A DNA stretch of 32,715 bases from contig LRSR01010388.1 in assembly GCA_001579985.1 (NCBI GenBank), forward strand, positions 1 to 32,715, given 5' to 3'. Positions within the stretch are counted from its first letter, which is position 1; each line of letters starts with the position of its first letter. Of the stretch, positions 20,791 to 31,910 are shown piece after piece. Both the position numbers and the translations under genes were made by a program. The notes under the pieces were generated by a model. It had not been told where the DNA came from and searched no databases. It saw only the letters and a list, made by a program, of their open reading frames with translations. This stretch comes from Hypsibius dujardini. Its lineage: Eukaryota > Tardigrada > Eutardigrada > Parachela > Hypsibiidae.

Positions 20791-23282
20791 TTTGTCTAAC
20801 CAGCCGCTATAGTCACGAGACGTCCGCAGAGCTCGTTAGCGCATGAGAATCTTCCGAATTCAGCGGCCATTCCAGGCAATCATCAATCAACAGGAAAGCG
20901 CAACGTGAAAATATATTCAGCCAGAGATGGATATATCAGTCAACCAATCAATAACCACTGACGCGGGAGGGTTCTTAGTGATCCCCGAAGCCCGAGTGTT
21001 TAATTTTAGCCGGATGAAATTATCGGGTTGAACGTGCCAAGTCATTTTTTATTCATTGGGTACTGCTAGCTGCCACTGTACGAGTTTATGGATGGAAATT
21101 TTTTGTGGGAATTCACTAATACTGTACAATAGGGTGAGCTTTGGTTACAGTAAAAGAGGATGTCCGACTTATCACCGGAAGCTGTTGGCAACGCAACTGT
21201 AGGATGTCCTAATGGTCAGTCCAAAATCCCTCAAATCGGCAGTAAAATGTCTTATTGATAAGTGCAGGAAGCGTTTTTTTTTATTGGGAGACAGAGCAGA
21301 AAGAATATGAGTTGGAGGAAGTGGTGCGGACTCATACTACGCATCAGCTTGAGTTTTTTTCTTTTCAACTGTTTTTACCGCGTTTTCAGCCGGCCTTTTC
21401 TCAGACAAAAGTGTGTAAACTGTGAAGAAAGGTGTGTTAATATTACTGAACTGAACCTGCAAATGGAGCCTCTATCGCCTCAGTCCCGTCTCTTTTACAT
21501 CAAAAATTTTCCTTGTTTCCAAAACAATCATTTGAATTCTAAAAAGGTATTCCTGCTTCTATCTCAATTTCCTTTTGTTGATAAAAGTTTTTCGACTTCA
21601 TTAAAATTTCAAATCGTTTTGATAAATAAGTTCTGTAAAATGTAAAAAACATTAATTAAATAGGCTGGCTAAGGCAACAATTGCATTTAGAATTAACCAG
21701 CAACTTTTAGCGCGTCAGTAATACCCACTGAGAAAAGAGCCGTTCAACTACAGCAAAAAAAGCTCTCAACAAATTTCTTTCCAAATTCGTCTTGACCCAC
21801 CCAATACAATATTGGCAACCTGCCGTGGGCCTCAAAAAACATCAAAAAACACCAAGTTTCATATGGAATGGAAAGGAATCAGTACAAACTGGGCTGACAA
21901 GATCAATGAAGTTAGGGCTAGAGACTTAATGCAGACAGTAACTCGCCACAACGATCGTTTTCCACAAATTCCGTGCTTCCATTACGATCAGTCATGTATT
22001 TATCTCGCAGCCCATTCTTTCCTCCACACGACGCTCATCCTTATTCCCAACTAATACTTCCCATTTTTCAAATTCACATTTCACATCCTTCCAACTCACA
22101 ACCCCAGGCAACAACTCACTTCCCGCATCTCACACCTGTTATACACACCCGTTGGGGGTGGTGTCATACTTGTGCATGTGCACTTTGTATGCGAAGAACA
22201 AAAAGCTCATGCACTGATTATTTTCTTTACTTTCTAGCCATAATTTCATCATTTGATGGTCAACCATACCAAGTACAAGACAGTTCCAGGTCTCTCTACC
22301 ATAGAGGGATCAAAGATTGCTCTTTATTTCTCACGATTGGACGAATCAAGAAATATTTGTCTCGCATTTTATATCCAGCTTCGGTTGTAGACTAAAGGAA
22401 ACAACCGCTTGAAAACTCCAAACTCTAGGAACTCATTTCCACCTCTCCGTAGCCGGCACCGGCGACGAGGGACACATCATTCACATATATTTTGCTGCAG
22501 TACGAGTGCTCGTACTTTACTTCTCACACGTACAGCAACCCGTAGAGCAACTAGCCACGCACACACACACATCCCATCACAGTACATCTCATAATAGATG
22601 TAAACAGCAAATGACTCACTTTCCTGCAATATCGAAAATGATAGCAATGGAGCAATGCGCATTGCACACTGCACAGCTGCACAGTATCAGTTGTGTCCCT
22701 GTCAACTCGTTTTGATGAGGAAAACAGTTCTTTTAAGTTTCGACCCTATCTTCAAATTAGCGACCCCTTTGCATCGCTGTGATTGAGTATATATGGTGGC
22801 TCCCACTTGTGAATGGGAGGAAATCGCCTTTGATAGAAGCTAGCAAATCTTAAGGTACGTACATAGCGCATCTTTCTGTTGACAAAATTACCGGGATTAG
22901 CTGGGTATGGAATTAAAATTAGAAATGGAGTCAGGCCTGCAACTGGAACGGTAACGAAAACTGCGAGTGAGCAGTTGATCAATGGATTGATTGATGTATT
23001 GAGACGTATTGATTTAATCAGTCTAGTCTGCGGATCGATTAACGATCTTATAGCTTGATTGATTGATTGGTAAAGTGAGCGCATCGGCATTTTTGACTCT
23101 TATTCCAAATTATGTTGTGGCCCGTCGCGAGCATTTTATTTTCTCGCTGCATTCGTTTAAATTGAATAGATTTTTGGAGTGAATTTGAAGGAATGTTTTT
23201 GATGTCATTTTAGCATTGTTTGCCGTGTAATCTGGTTTGTTGTTGAGTGGGGTTTGGAGTATTTGCCAGTGGGGAAAGAAAG
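20791..23282. other. Intergenic region upstream of TMEM63; no supported gene
   Basis: 2.5 kb. The open frame 21262-21645 (127 aa, Phe/Cys-rich, starting in a poly-T run) has no recognisable domain. Degenerate TTGATTGATT repeats occur at about 22976-23072. CA-rich sequence (acacacacacatccc) lies near 22560. The TMEM63 promoter and any 5' UTR exon should lie at the right end. Confidence 0.45.
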
Positions 23283-26200
23283 ATGGATGCATCACCTGTT
23301 ACGTGGACGGAGAAGCCTCCTCAGCCGGATGTCGCGGATTGTCTTGTTGATCCCAACGGCAACATCTATCCGTATGTATGCATCCTCATATTTAATTATA
23401 TTATTAATTAATTGTACTCTTCAGAGATCCCTTTGGTTTGAGCTTTGGTGGCGCTTTCAATGGAATACCGCAAAACGTTATTATAAACATGGTCATATTC
23501 GCCGTAAGTATTCCCTATATCTTTCATCTTATTTCTTCATCTCATTGATTGGCCTTTCAATAATCATCTACTCATTTAGGGGAAACTCTTTCATTGGCAG
23601 TCATAATAATACTTATCAATCTTTATTACGATTGTTGTTTCCATTTCTCTTTAAATAGAATATTTCAAGAGACAATTGCTATTGTATTTGGTCATTCTTT
23701 TTAAATATCTCCAAATGACTTGTCCAAATTAGACATTTTAATTATAGTTTTAGTTGTGCTGTGCGAGTAAGTTGCGAAAGAGTTGCCATAGGAGTGAGTA
23801 GTGTGTCCTGTGTAAAGATAAGAATGATTTATCGGCAGGGATTAGTGGCTATTTTTGTCGCTCTCCGGAAGCGTGCCTGGGGCAGTTCGCGGATCCCGCT
23901 GGTGGGCCGTTTCAAAAATGAGTCAGTCAGCTATTTATATCCTCGGAATTGTGTGTTTGATATGCAGTAAATGTTCTTTACCCAGGTGGTCGTCAATATT
24001 CTACGGGAACCGAACAGGCGGAATCAAGGCCCCAGCCACAGACCATAAAGCTGTCTCGCCGGATTCCACTGACACTACCGAGATTGTTAAGCTCGACTCG
24101 CCCGACGGTCTTCCTCAGGATCAACTCTCATTTCGCTCCTGGATTCGCAATACATTTATGTCAAAGTGAGCGAGACACTTAAACACTAATAATCCCCAAC
24201 CAACTTTCTCTTTTATGTCAGGATGCACCCAATTTTCTCTTCTCGAAATCACACTTTTCAATTTCAATTTTCATTCAAAATTTATTTTAATTGCTCTTTT
24301 TGGTTAATTTCATAAATTTAAATTAGTTCCTATCTTGAGTTAATGAAAAAATCATATAAAAATTGGTAAATTGTGGAAAACTCTTGTTGGCATCATCTTG
24401 CACTGACTTGTTGGCGATATTAACCGTCAAAATTGACGAAATTGGCTCGATGCAATAGATGAATCAATCATATTCTATAGCAAGACTTTGATACGTTTTT
24501 GCTCGAACATTCATTTGAAAGTCCTAATTAAAATTTGTCTTAAGACGGAGTCTCAGCTTTCATTTATCAATTATATAATCCTCATCCAAAATTGGGTCTA
24601 AATTAAAATTAATTTGATTTAAAATAAAGTATCTGTTTTTGGACATTTTAAATGATATTGCTAAATCAATAAGGAACCTTTAGTGCTGGGTCCTTGATTA
24701 GACTAAATAAAGAAAAGAGGCGCAATACATGGGGTTGTTTAACGTCCTGCTTACAGTAATTAATACAAAATGCCCCAATTAATCTCAGTTATTTTCATAT
24801 GGGCCTTTCCCAGTTTAAAATGAGAAATACTTTCAACTCCTATTTCATGCTTTTGAATAGTTAAAAACGTTTCTTATCCAACTGTTATATTTGCAATTTT
24901 AATGTACAAAAGTCAGTGTCATGCGCGGAGGCAAAATTGTTTGCTTTGATGTGGCAAAATATTAACCTTACAACTTGCCTTCCCCTCTTCCTCGCAGTGA
25001 TAGATATTTGTTGGAGCGTTCCGGCCCGGCGGCTCTGGAATACCTGAGATTCCAACGGCATGTCATTATCTTCACCACCGTCCTATCCGTCATCAGCATA
25101 GCCATCATCCTCCCGATCAACTACAAGGGAATGGAAATGGCTAAGCTCAATTCCACCTTCACCTCCACCACCATCAGCAATTTGTCTGACCAGTGAGTCA
25201 GCTTGACACATTTTCTGCATTTCTCTTCCTTGTGTAAGACCTTTTGAATTGAGGGATACATCACTCTGGGTCCATGTCGCCTTCACTCTGATCCTCTTTC
25301 CGATGGCATTGCTGGTCATGTACAGCTACGGTCTGCAGTTCGGCCTCATCAAAGTCGCTCCCGTCAAGGTATGGCTGATGAGACAAATGCAAAATCAAAA
25401 CACGTTCCATGCTACGTCAAACGGGATTCATACAGACACCCTAAAATCAGGCTGACATACAGAGACAGAGACAGACAGACAGACAGACAGACAGTCAGTC
25501 AGTCAGTCAGTCAATCAATCAGTCAGTCCTAGACAGTCATTGATGCATACAGACACACATGCAAACATGAGATGACAGAGAGGTAGATTGATGTATGTTT
25601 TTACATTCCTTGGCTTAGCTCCCGAAGACCCTGATGATATACGGTCTGAAATCTCGCATTACTACCGAGGAAAAGATTCGCCAGCATTTCGAGTAGGAAC
25701 CATCGATGGTGGAAGGTTTTTCTATCTCCTCATTCTGCTTTGGGTTGCTCTAGTGAAGTCTATCCCGGCATCGAAATCTCACAAATCAACTTGACCCTCG
25801 ACGTGACCAAACTCAATTCGTTGGATCAACAACTGTAAGATCTTTGCCCATTGATTGATTGACTGATTGAATAATTGAAGATAGTCTTTATGGTTTTTAG
25901 GTGTTCCGTGAATGATGCCCTTTTCTACTATCAAAGTGCACTAGGCGGCGACCAAATTGACCCACCGATAGTTCGTGATTTTATTTGTGGTTATTGCCTG
26001 ACTCCTTGCGTTCATGGGGTGAGCCATTGTTTTTTGCCAGTACACTCCTAGTACTGACCTGCACAAAGTTTTCTTTCAGACGGATGCGGTGGAATTTTAC
26101 GAGGGGAAAAAATTGGATCTGGAGAAGAAGATACACACGGAAGTGCAGTCATGGAAGAAGACCAACCCAGTCTTTTTCCTCACTTTGGTCTCTGTTGATA

Positions 26201-29008
26201 TGGTGGCTCGGTATGTCTTTCTCACTATGTGCATTTTTTCTGTCTGTCTGTCCGTCTGCTTGCCTGCCTGTTGGTTTGTCCGTCTGTCTATCTGTCTGCC
26301 CGCGTGTCTTTATGTCTGTCTATCTCTATATTGTATTTTGTGGTGGCCTCAACAAGTGTCTGTTGGTTTTTTGGCCATCTTCGTGGCTGTCTCTTGTCTT
26401 ATTCTTTGCCTGCCTTCCATCGGTGTTTCGAGTTTGACGTGTCTATCCATTGATGTTTAGAGGTTTGAGAGCGATGCGCTTAATATTTGACTTATAGAAT
26501 TCATCAAGATTATCATATCGGAAGTGTGACCAAAAAGAAGCCGACTTCCTCGGTATCTCAGGAGATCGGAGCTGACAAATGGATTGCTCGTCTAGCTCCG
26601 AGTGCTTCCTTTGTGAGCTGGTACGGGTGCCTTGTGCAAGTTTTGGGGGCGTATCATTCATTGCCTTTTGTGTTTGAATAGGGAGAATTTATCTAGTAAC
26701 GGAGCCGTCTGGTGGGCCAAGGCTCTCCTCATCAACCTGCTCCTCTTCTTCGTCATCCTCTTTGTCAGTTCGCCAGCAGTTGTTCTCAACTCTCTCAGCT
26801 TAAACAAGGATGGAAATCGCACACAAGTTCTGGCGGATTCTGTTTTTATTAAGAGTGTAGGCTTATTTATTGTAAACCTTACAAAAGTCTGCTGCCTATA
26901 TATGTGTTTCTTTTACCGGTCTCATTTCTTCTCTCGCTGTATACCTGCCTGCCTGTTTGTCTTGTTAGCAGTTTGTATGTTTGTTTGTCGGTGCTGTGGG
27001 CCATTGGTCTTTATTGTAAATTTTGTTTTATAGTTACCCTTTGTCAGTCAGTTTGTTCCGACTATTTTGCTCCTCTCGGTAATGGGTCTGATGCCGAACA
27101 TTATCTACTACGCCGTCCAATTGATCGGCTACCACACCCGGTCGAAAGAGATGCGGGCAGAGATGAAACTTCTATTTGCCTCTTTGTTATTGGGCATTTT
27201 GTTTCTCCCAACTCTTGCCCTAACCAGGTACCTCTTTCCATTTTCATTGGGCTGATTCATTTTAAACCTTTTTTTCCGTGCTTTTCAGCTGGTCTGCTAT
27301 TTATGAACTTTTCTTCAAAGCTCAGAATGTGGTTAAAGCCTTCCGCTGGAAGTAAGTCTACATGCCGTGTTTATTTGCCTGTCTGCCTGCCGGTTATTCG
27401 GTGTGTCGGTTGGTCTATCTCTCTGCTTATGGTTTGTGTATGTGTATATGCTTGTGATAAATGTCTCTTGGATGACTATCTGTATGTCTGCATAGGAACA
27501 AGTGGAAAATTGCTGATATTGAGTGTTTTGAATGTCCTTCCTGGCTGACAGACGTAATGGTTCGTCTGTGAAATGATTTCAGTTGCGTCTTCCTTCCCGA
27601 CAACGGTGCCCTATTTGTCAATCTGATGGTGACTATCGCATTTGTCGGTGCGGGGACGCGACTGCTGCGGTTTGGTCAGCTCTTTGTCTTTCTTTGCCGA
27701 TTCTTCTGCTGCGCGAGATCCGATGCTGAGCGATACATTCTGACTCGAGTACGATTACCTATTGTCTAGCATTCCAGGAAAAGGAGCAGGTGTCATTGGT
27801 GTTGATTAATCCCTTTTTTTCCCTTTTTGGTTGACAGACGAAGCAACAATTCCCCTTTCACCAATATTATCCCGATTTCCTCCTTACTTTCACCATCGTC
27901 GCTGTCTACTGTTTTATCTGTCCCATGGTCACTCCGTTCGGTAAGTTGCCCTTTTTTGGTTATTTTTAAATGGAACATTAAATGTCTATAACGTATTCAT
28001 TTTGTTTTAATTGAATATTAAATGAATTGACATAATAAGTGATATTGTTTAGGTGTGTTGGCATTGACGGCCAAATACCTGGTGGATCGGTACAATCTTT
28101 CCTACGTCTACGGTCCTTCCGGTGCACCCAACAGTGTTCATGCCTCGGCTGTCAACTGCTTCCTCGTCGGCATCCTCATGCAAAACTTCCTTATGATCTT
28201 CTTCTTCGTGCTTAAGCAAGGTCTGCCGTGCTCTTCTGCTTTTCTAAAGATGCTTTTCTAATTCATTTTTTGGCTTCAGGTGATAACGCCTTGTCGGCAA
28301 TGAGTTCCCTCCTGGTGGGATCGCTTGTCATCAACGGAATCATCTATATTATGATCAGCTGGTTTGGTCTCCTCAAAAAGGCTTCACTTTACGATGTAAG
28401 AGCACTGTCTGATAGATTTACCTTCATTTTCCCACCTGCCGCTCTGTCTGTATACCTGTCTATCTGATTTTTTATCTGTCCTTTTATGTGTCTGCCTGTG
28501 TTCCTGTTGGTTTGCTATCTACCTACTCTTCTGCTTGTCTGTCCGTTGGTCCATCTGATTCTTTGCATGCCGGTCTATCATCTCTCTGTGTGCCTTATGT
28601 GTCTTCCTGTCTCATCTGCTTGTCTACCTACCTGCCGGTGTGTTTGTTCTTACGTTTTGTTGGTTTGTCTTGTTGTCTACCTGCCTGCTTGCCTGTCTGT
28701 TCATCTATCTGTGTCTCAGCATGTCTCTCTACTTGTTTGTTTGTCACCCTGTCTAAGTGATTTCCTGCCTATCTGTCTGCTTGTCTGTCGGATCGGTATA
28801 AGGAGTGCAGCTATTAACTATCTAACAGGAATTTAATATGGACGACATTGACACCCCCGTGGTTTCCCCCGTCGGCACTCCCGTCTACAAGTCCAAGAGT
28901 AACCTCTACATCCCGCCGGTGCTTCAGCGGTACGAAGCCGGTTACATGTCATCCGAATCGCCATCGAATGTTGCGCCAAGTCGCTCGTTTCACGAGTCCC
29001 AGGCGTAG
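23283..29008 (+). CDS. TMEM63: TMEM63/OSCA-type mechanosensitive cation channel, complete (815 aa)
   Basis: Polytopic membrane channel opened by membrane tension or osmotic stress. Nineteen exons: 23283-23371, 23425-23503, 23839-23921, 23986-24165, 24998-25192, 25239-25368, 25619-25692, 25754-25834, 25901-26018, 26080-26210, 26498-26620, 26682-26856, 27034-27227, 27289-27351, 27583-27748, 27838-27940, 28053-28220, 28280-28395, 28829-29008. Every phase agrees; 2448 nt with TAG. N-terminal helix at GIPQNVIIN (about 43); then LLERSGPAALEYLRFQRH (about 146) and ILPINY, the RRM-like cytosolic loop (KTLMIYGL to about 400) with the Cys-rich GYCLTPC, NGAVWWAKALLIN, CVFLPDNGALFVNL, CPMVTPFG and LVDRYNLSYVYGPSG in the pore-side helices. 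Human TMEM63 proteins have about 805-830 aa. The start has a good context (AAG ATG G). Paralogue (A/B/C) not assignable. Confidence 0.94.
23504..23838 (+). other. TMEM63 intron 2
   Basis: The donor is GCC|GTAAGT and the acceptor atcggcag ends at 23838, phase 0. AT-rich and featureless. Confidence 0.75.
24166..24997 (+). other. TMEM63 intron 4 (largest of the gene)
   Basis: The donor is AA|GTGAGC and the acceptor ctcgcag ends at 24997, phase 2. The 832 bp are AT-rich without coding signal or obvious repeat. Confidence 0.75.
25455..25535 (+). repeat. (ACAG)n / (TCAG)n compound microsatellite in TMEM63 intron 6
   Basis: ACAGACAG units (to about 25494) switch to TCAGTCAG (to about 25512), then TCAATCAATCAGTCAGTC. 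A single register change (A to T) makes the two halves related. Confidence 0.95.
26228..26430 (+). repeat. Degenerate TGTCTG/GCCTGCC repeat in TMEM63 intron 10
   Basis: The tetranucleotide-like TGTCTGTC array degenerates into GCCTGCCTG and CTGTCTAT. All + strand frames read as Leu/Ser/Val/Cys runs, which are artefacts. The same repeat type is in introns 12 (about 26930-27000) and 14 (about 27366-27420). Confidence 0.9.
28396..28828 (+). repeat. TMEM63 intron 18, almost wholly degenerate TGTCTG-type repeat
   Basis: The donor is GAT|GTAAGA and the acceptor ctaacag ends at 28828, phase 0. From about 28436 to 28795 the + strand is a CT/TG-rich decayed array of TGTCTG, TGCCTG and TGTCTA units. 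The 116-aa ORF 28486-28836 inside it is an artefact. Confidence 0.9.
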
Positions 29009-29605
29009 TCAAGGATGTCCGAGTTGATACGAAAATTCAATGCAGCTGCTCATTTTGTTTTTGCTTTTTTTATTCACAAGCTCAGTCCTCCGAAATGGCC
29101 CTCTTCATAGTTCCTAAACGATTACCGTTTCCTAATTACAATCTTCTTTTGTGCCATGCTCATTCATGCCTATTCTCAACTCAATGTCTAACCTTGACAT
29201 TTTCTTTTTTAATCTTATATTTCTTTTTATTACCTTTTTGTCTTGTCCCGTTTTAGGTCTGATCCCTGTAATATGATTCTTGTCTTTGGCATGCATCGTG
29301 TCATTATTTAATGATTCATTTGAAGGTTTTTAACTAAACGGACAGATATCGGAGTTGCATCCTTTGACAACACCTTCGTCATTTCCTCTAATCTTGCTAG
29401 ATAATGACGAGCAGATTACAGATTACAGTACATTATGTGTTGTATTTCTAATGACCGAATCAACTAGTCTGCTTGATTAGTCAATGGAGGCAAGCAAGCA
29501 TTGCTGATTGCATGCACAACCCGAAAGAGCAAATCTCATGGACTCAGTTCCGTCAGGCGCGTTTTGTAGAGCTTTTTAATGTTAACATTGAGTTAATGTA
29601 TAATT
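29009..29605. other. TMEM63 3' flank, no gene
   Basis: AT-rich, T-run-rich DNA expected to hold the TMEM63 3' UTR. I see no clean AATAAA close to the stop and no coding signal. Confidence 0.5.
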
Positions 29606-30305
29606 ATGTCGGCAATAGCCGTGAAAACAGCATGCTCTGCGGAGAGACGTTTATCCACAGATGGCCGAAAATGTTGTGCCAATAATACCTCGAGCAAACC
29701 CGCTCAACGGATATTTCCTCAACAGCGGACCACGATCGATCAACTCCATCATCCAGAGTACCTCCACAAGATGGACAAACTTGTCGGCCAAGTATGTCCA
29801 CGTGTCAGATTGGTTTAAAGGTTTTCATGCCCTACTGCGCTGTAATAGCAATAAAGCTTCGTCGTTTCAGTTAAAATCATTGTCAGATGTACGGAAATTA
29901 CGATCAAGTATCGTAACCGACAAAAAATAGTTACTATTACTAAAAAAGAAAGAGCATTTCTAATGTAAAGCTTGTAGACAGTAAAATATGCTTGGGATCG
30001 GCAGAATTAACAGTTAATTCTTTTCATTCTAGTTCCGTGCGGAAATTCAATCAGCCTGTTCAGACTCAACTCTCATGGAGTTTACCGTGGAAAGCTGCCA
30101 CAAGACCTCCAGCAGCTTTGGTATCGACTATCTCTTCAAGGTATCTTCCTTCCTCCCGCCACAAAGAGTGTGTCTGGACATGTGTGCTTAATACTCCTTA
30201 TGTTTTTATGTACTACAGCTACGCACGGGCGATAGGACCTGTCTTATAGTTCGCATTTTTCGTGACTGCCACGGTCGTTCCAAGCTATTGGCTGTGATGG
30301 ATTAA
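29606..30305 (+). CDS. Probable small three-exon gene, unrecognised product (126 aa)
   Basis: I do not recognise this protein. Exons 29606-29791, 30033-30140 and 30219-30305 join in phase 0 at both junctions (CAA|GTATGT...ttctag|TTC; AAG|GTATCT...tactacag|CTA) and end in TAA at 30303-30305. In-frame TAA at 29594 precedes the ATG. Exon 1 codes a basic, Ser/Thr-rich head then QLHHPEYLHKMDKLVGQ; exon 2 starts FRAEIQSACSDSTLMEF; exon 3 reads LRTGDRTCLIVRIFRD and ends KLLAVMD. The last two exons look like alternating beta-strands of a compact domain, and codon choice resembles the neighbouring genes. It could be the 3' end of a longer gene, but upstream is TMEM63 3' flank. The support is splice-phase and composition only. 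Confidence 0.42.
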
Positions 30306-30693
30306 TAATTCCCTTGAATTGGAAAGGATACAATACTAATGCGATGGAAAGCTTTTCAAAGTTCTCAAAAATCGTGCGAGGATCATGCATAGTCCTTACA
30401 ATGCCAATTTGTTTGTTGCGTGAGCTATAGTTCTATAATCTATGATTTGCAGTCAAGCACAAATAACGACAACAAACTACACTTAGCTAGAGCCTTCTCA
30501 GGGTCAAACGCTAACTACTTTTGCACTGTTTCGGTTACTTTTTACGCTTATAGCGGCATTATTATGCCCCATCGCCTGTATATCAGTCATTAAATGCATC
30601 TATCCCCAAGGTATTGTCTGCCTCAAGGTTACCTTGACCTTGACGTCACAGAAACAATGAAAGGTGCAGTGTTATTAGAGAATTATATTTCAG

Positions 30694-30864
30694 TCAGTTC
30701 TCAGCCATAGATCACACCCCGACCGCACAAAATCATTCCTCACTCCAAATGGTTCGCGCTTTTTTTGCTCCGTAAATTTTGCGTTATTGGAGAAAGAGGA
30801 AGATGATGAAAGCGAAGAAGATGCCTCCGGTCCGAAGAGACCTTCCAAGGCATTGTCGTCATGA
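30694..30864 (+). other. Possible terminal exon with acidic tail
   Basis: After an acceptor-like attatatttcag the + frame is open for 56 codons to TGA at 30862-30864. It starts SVLSHRSHPDRTKS and ends with an acidic-then-basic stretch (EKEEDDESEEDASG, KRPSKALSS). This composition is typical of real protein C-termini, but no upstream exon was found to join it and no family is recognised. Confidence 0.22.
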
Positions 30865-31809
30865 TTTTGCTAGCCATCTTTCTTCAATGGGACGCAGACG
30901 ATGCAATTGCTTTATAGAAGAAAGTGAGGAATGTCATAATTGTCGAATCCATAGTTCGGTGTGAGGAGCCCAGCGATAGAACAAAGTGCCCCTAGCAACA
31001 GCAGTCCAATCAGAGACGGTTTCACACCAATCAAAACCAATTGAATGGGACAGAAAAATTGGAGCATGCCAAACAAAATTTCCAAGAAATTGGAATTGGC
31101 GTTTTGTAATTCTGTCTGAACAATTCCTTTTGCTTGCAGTTATAAATGGAAGAGAAAAAGTAAAACTGCCACATTAAGTGAAATCAGTGGCGTATTGCTT
31201 GTTTTACAGACTGTACAGAGATGCAGCTCCCTCATAAAATGTTTATATGGGTTGAGAGAGGAGGCGCCCGCCCCTGGACATCCAACTAAAATAAGCATCA
31301 CGTCTCGGATTAAGACTTTGGTGGACCTTTTCCACGAGCCGCAATAAAATAATGCAGTACGATTGCATAGCAGTCGATCGGTGACATAGGTTTGATAAGG
31401 GTAGTTTGGGCCCATCAGCGTTAAACACAAAATAACCTCTGAAAATTGTTTAACAATTTGCGGACGTTACAATAACATATAACAATACAATAGAATAGAA
31501 CAGTAAGAATATAAATGCCATTTTCCGATTACATATATTGCTGCATCTCTGATGACGATTACATTGATGGAGGACGAGCACAGACAAAGCAAAATGACCA
31601 CTTTTACAGTAACACTTGATCCCCAAAGTAAACTGGAGAGACAACTCCATTCTCACTTTCCATTGACGGAAGATATCACAAGAATCCCTGAGGCCCCTCA
31701 ATAAAAATCAACACAATCAGTGACGTGTGCAAGTTCAAAACGGCAAGCGGCCAACGTGTCAAATTTAGTTAGCGACCCCACATTTTTTCGTGGACTGATT
31801 TTACACATC

Positions 31810-31910
31810 AGCCAATAGGGATGTTAATCCCAATCCCAGGTCTTTACCATGGGATGGGATTGGGATATCCCATCCCACAACCCAAAGGCCGTTGGGACTT
31901 GGGATGAACA
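31810..31910. repeat. GGGAT/ATCCC-rich dyad element
   Basis: The pentamer GGGAT or its complement recurs about nine times within 100 bp. The core GGGAT-T-GGGAT followed by ATCCC-ATCCC forms an inverted repeat with one bulged base around 31865. Flanking TTAATCCCAATCCC (about 31824) resembles paired bicoid/Otx-type homeodomain sites. Function unknown. Confidence 0.55.

Noticed and set aside
21262-21645. 127-codon ORF with Cys pairs
   Set aside because: It begins in a poly-T run, has no recognisable domain and no convincing splice partners; AT-rich chance ORF more likely.
21973-22395. 140-codon Pro/His/Ser-rich ORF
   Set aside because: Low-complexity composition and no domain; not supported as a gene.
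26229-26460. Cys/Leu/Ser-rich plus-strand ORFs
   Set aside because: Translations of a degenerate TGTCTG intronic repeat; similar artefacts occur at 28486-28836 and 10412-10650.
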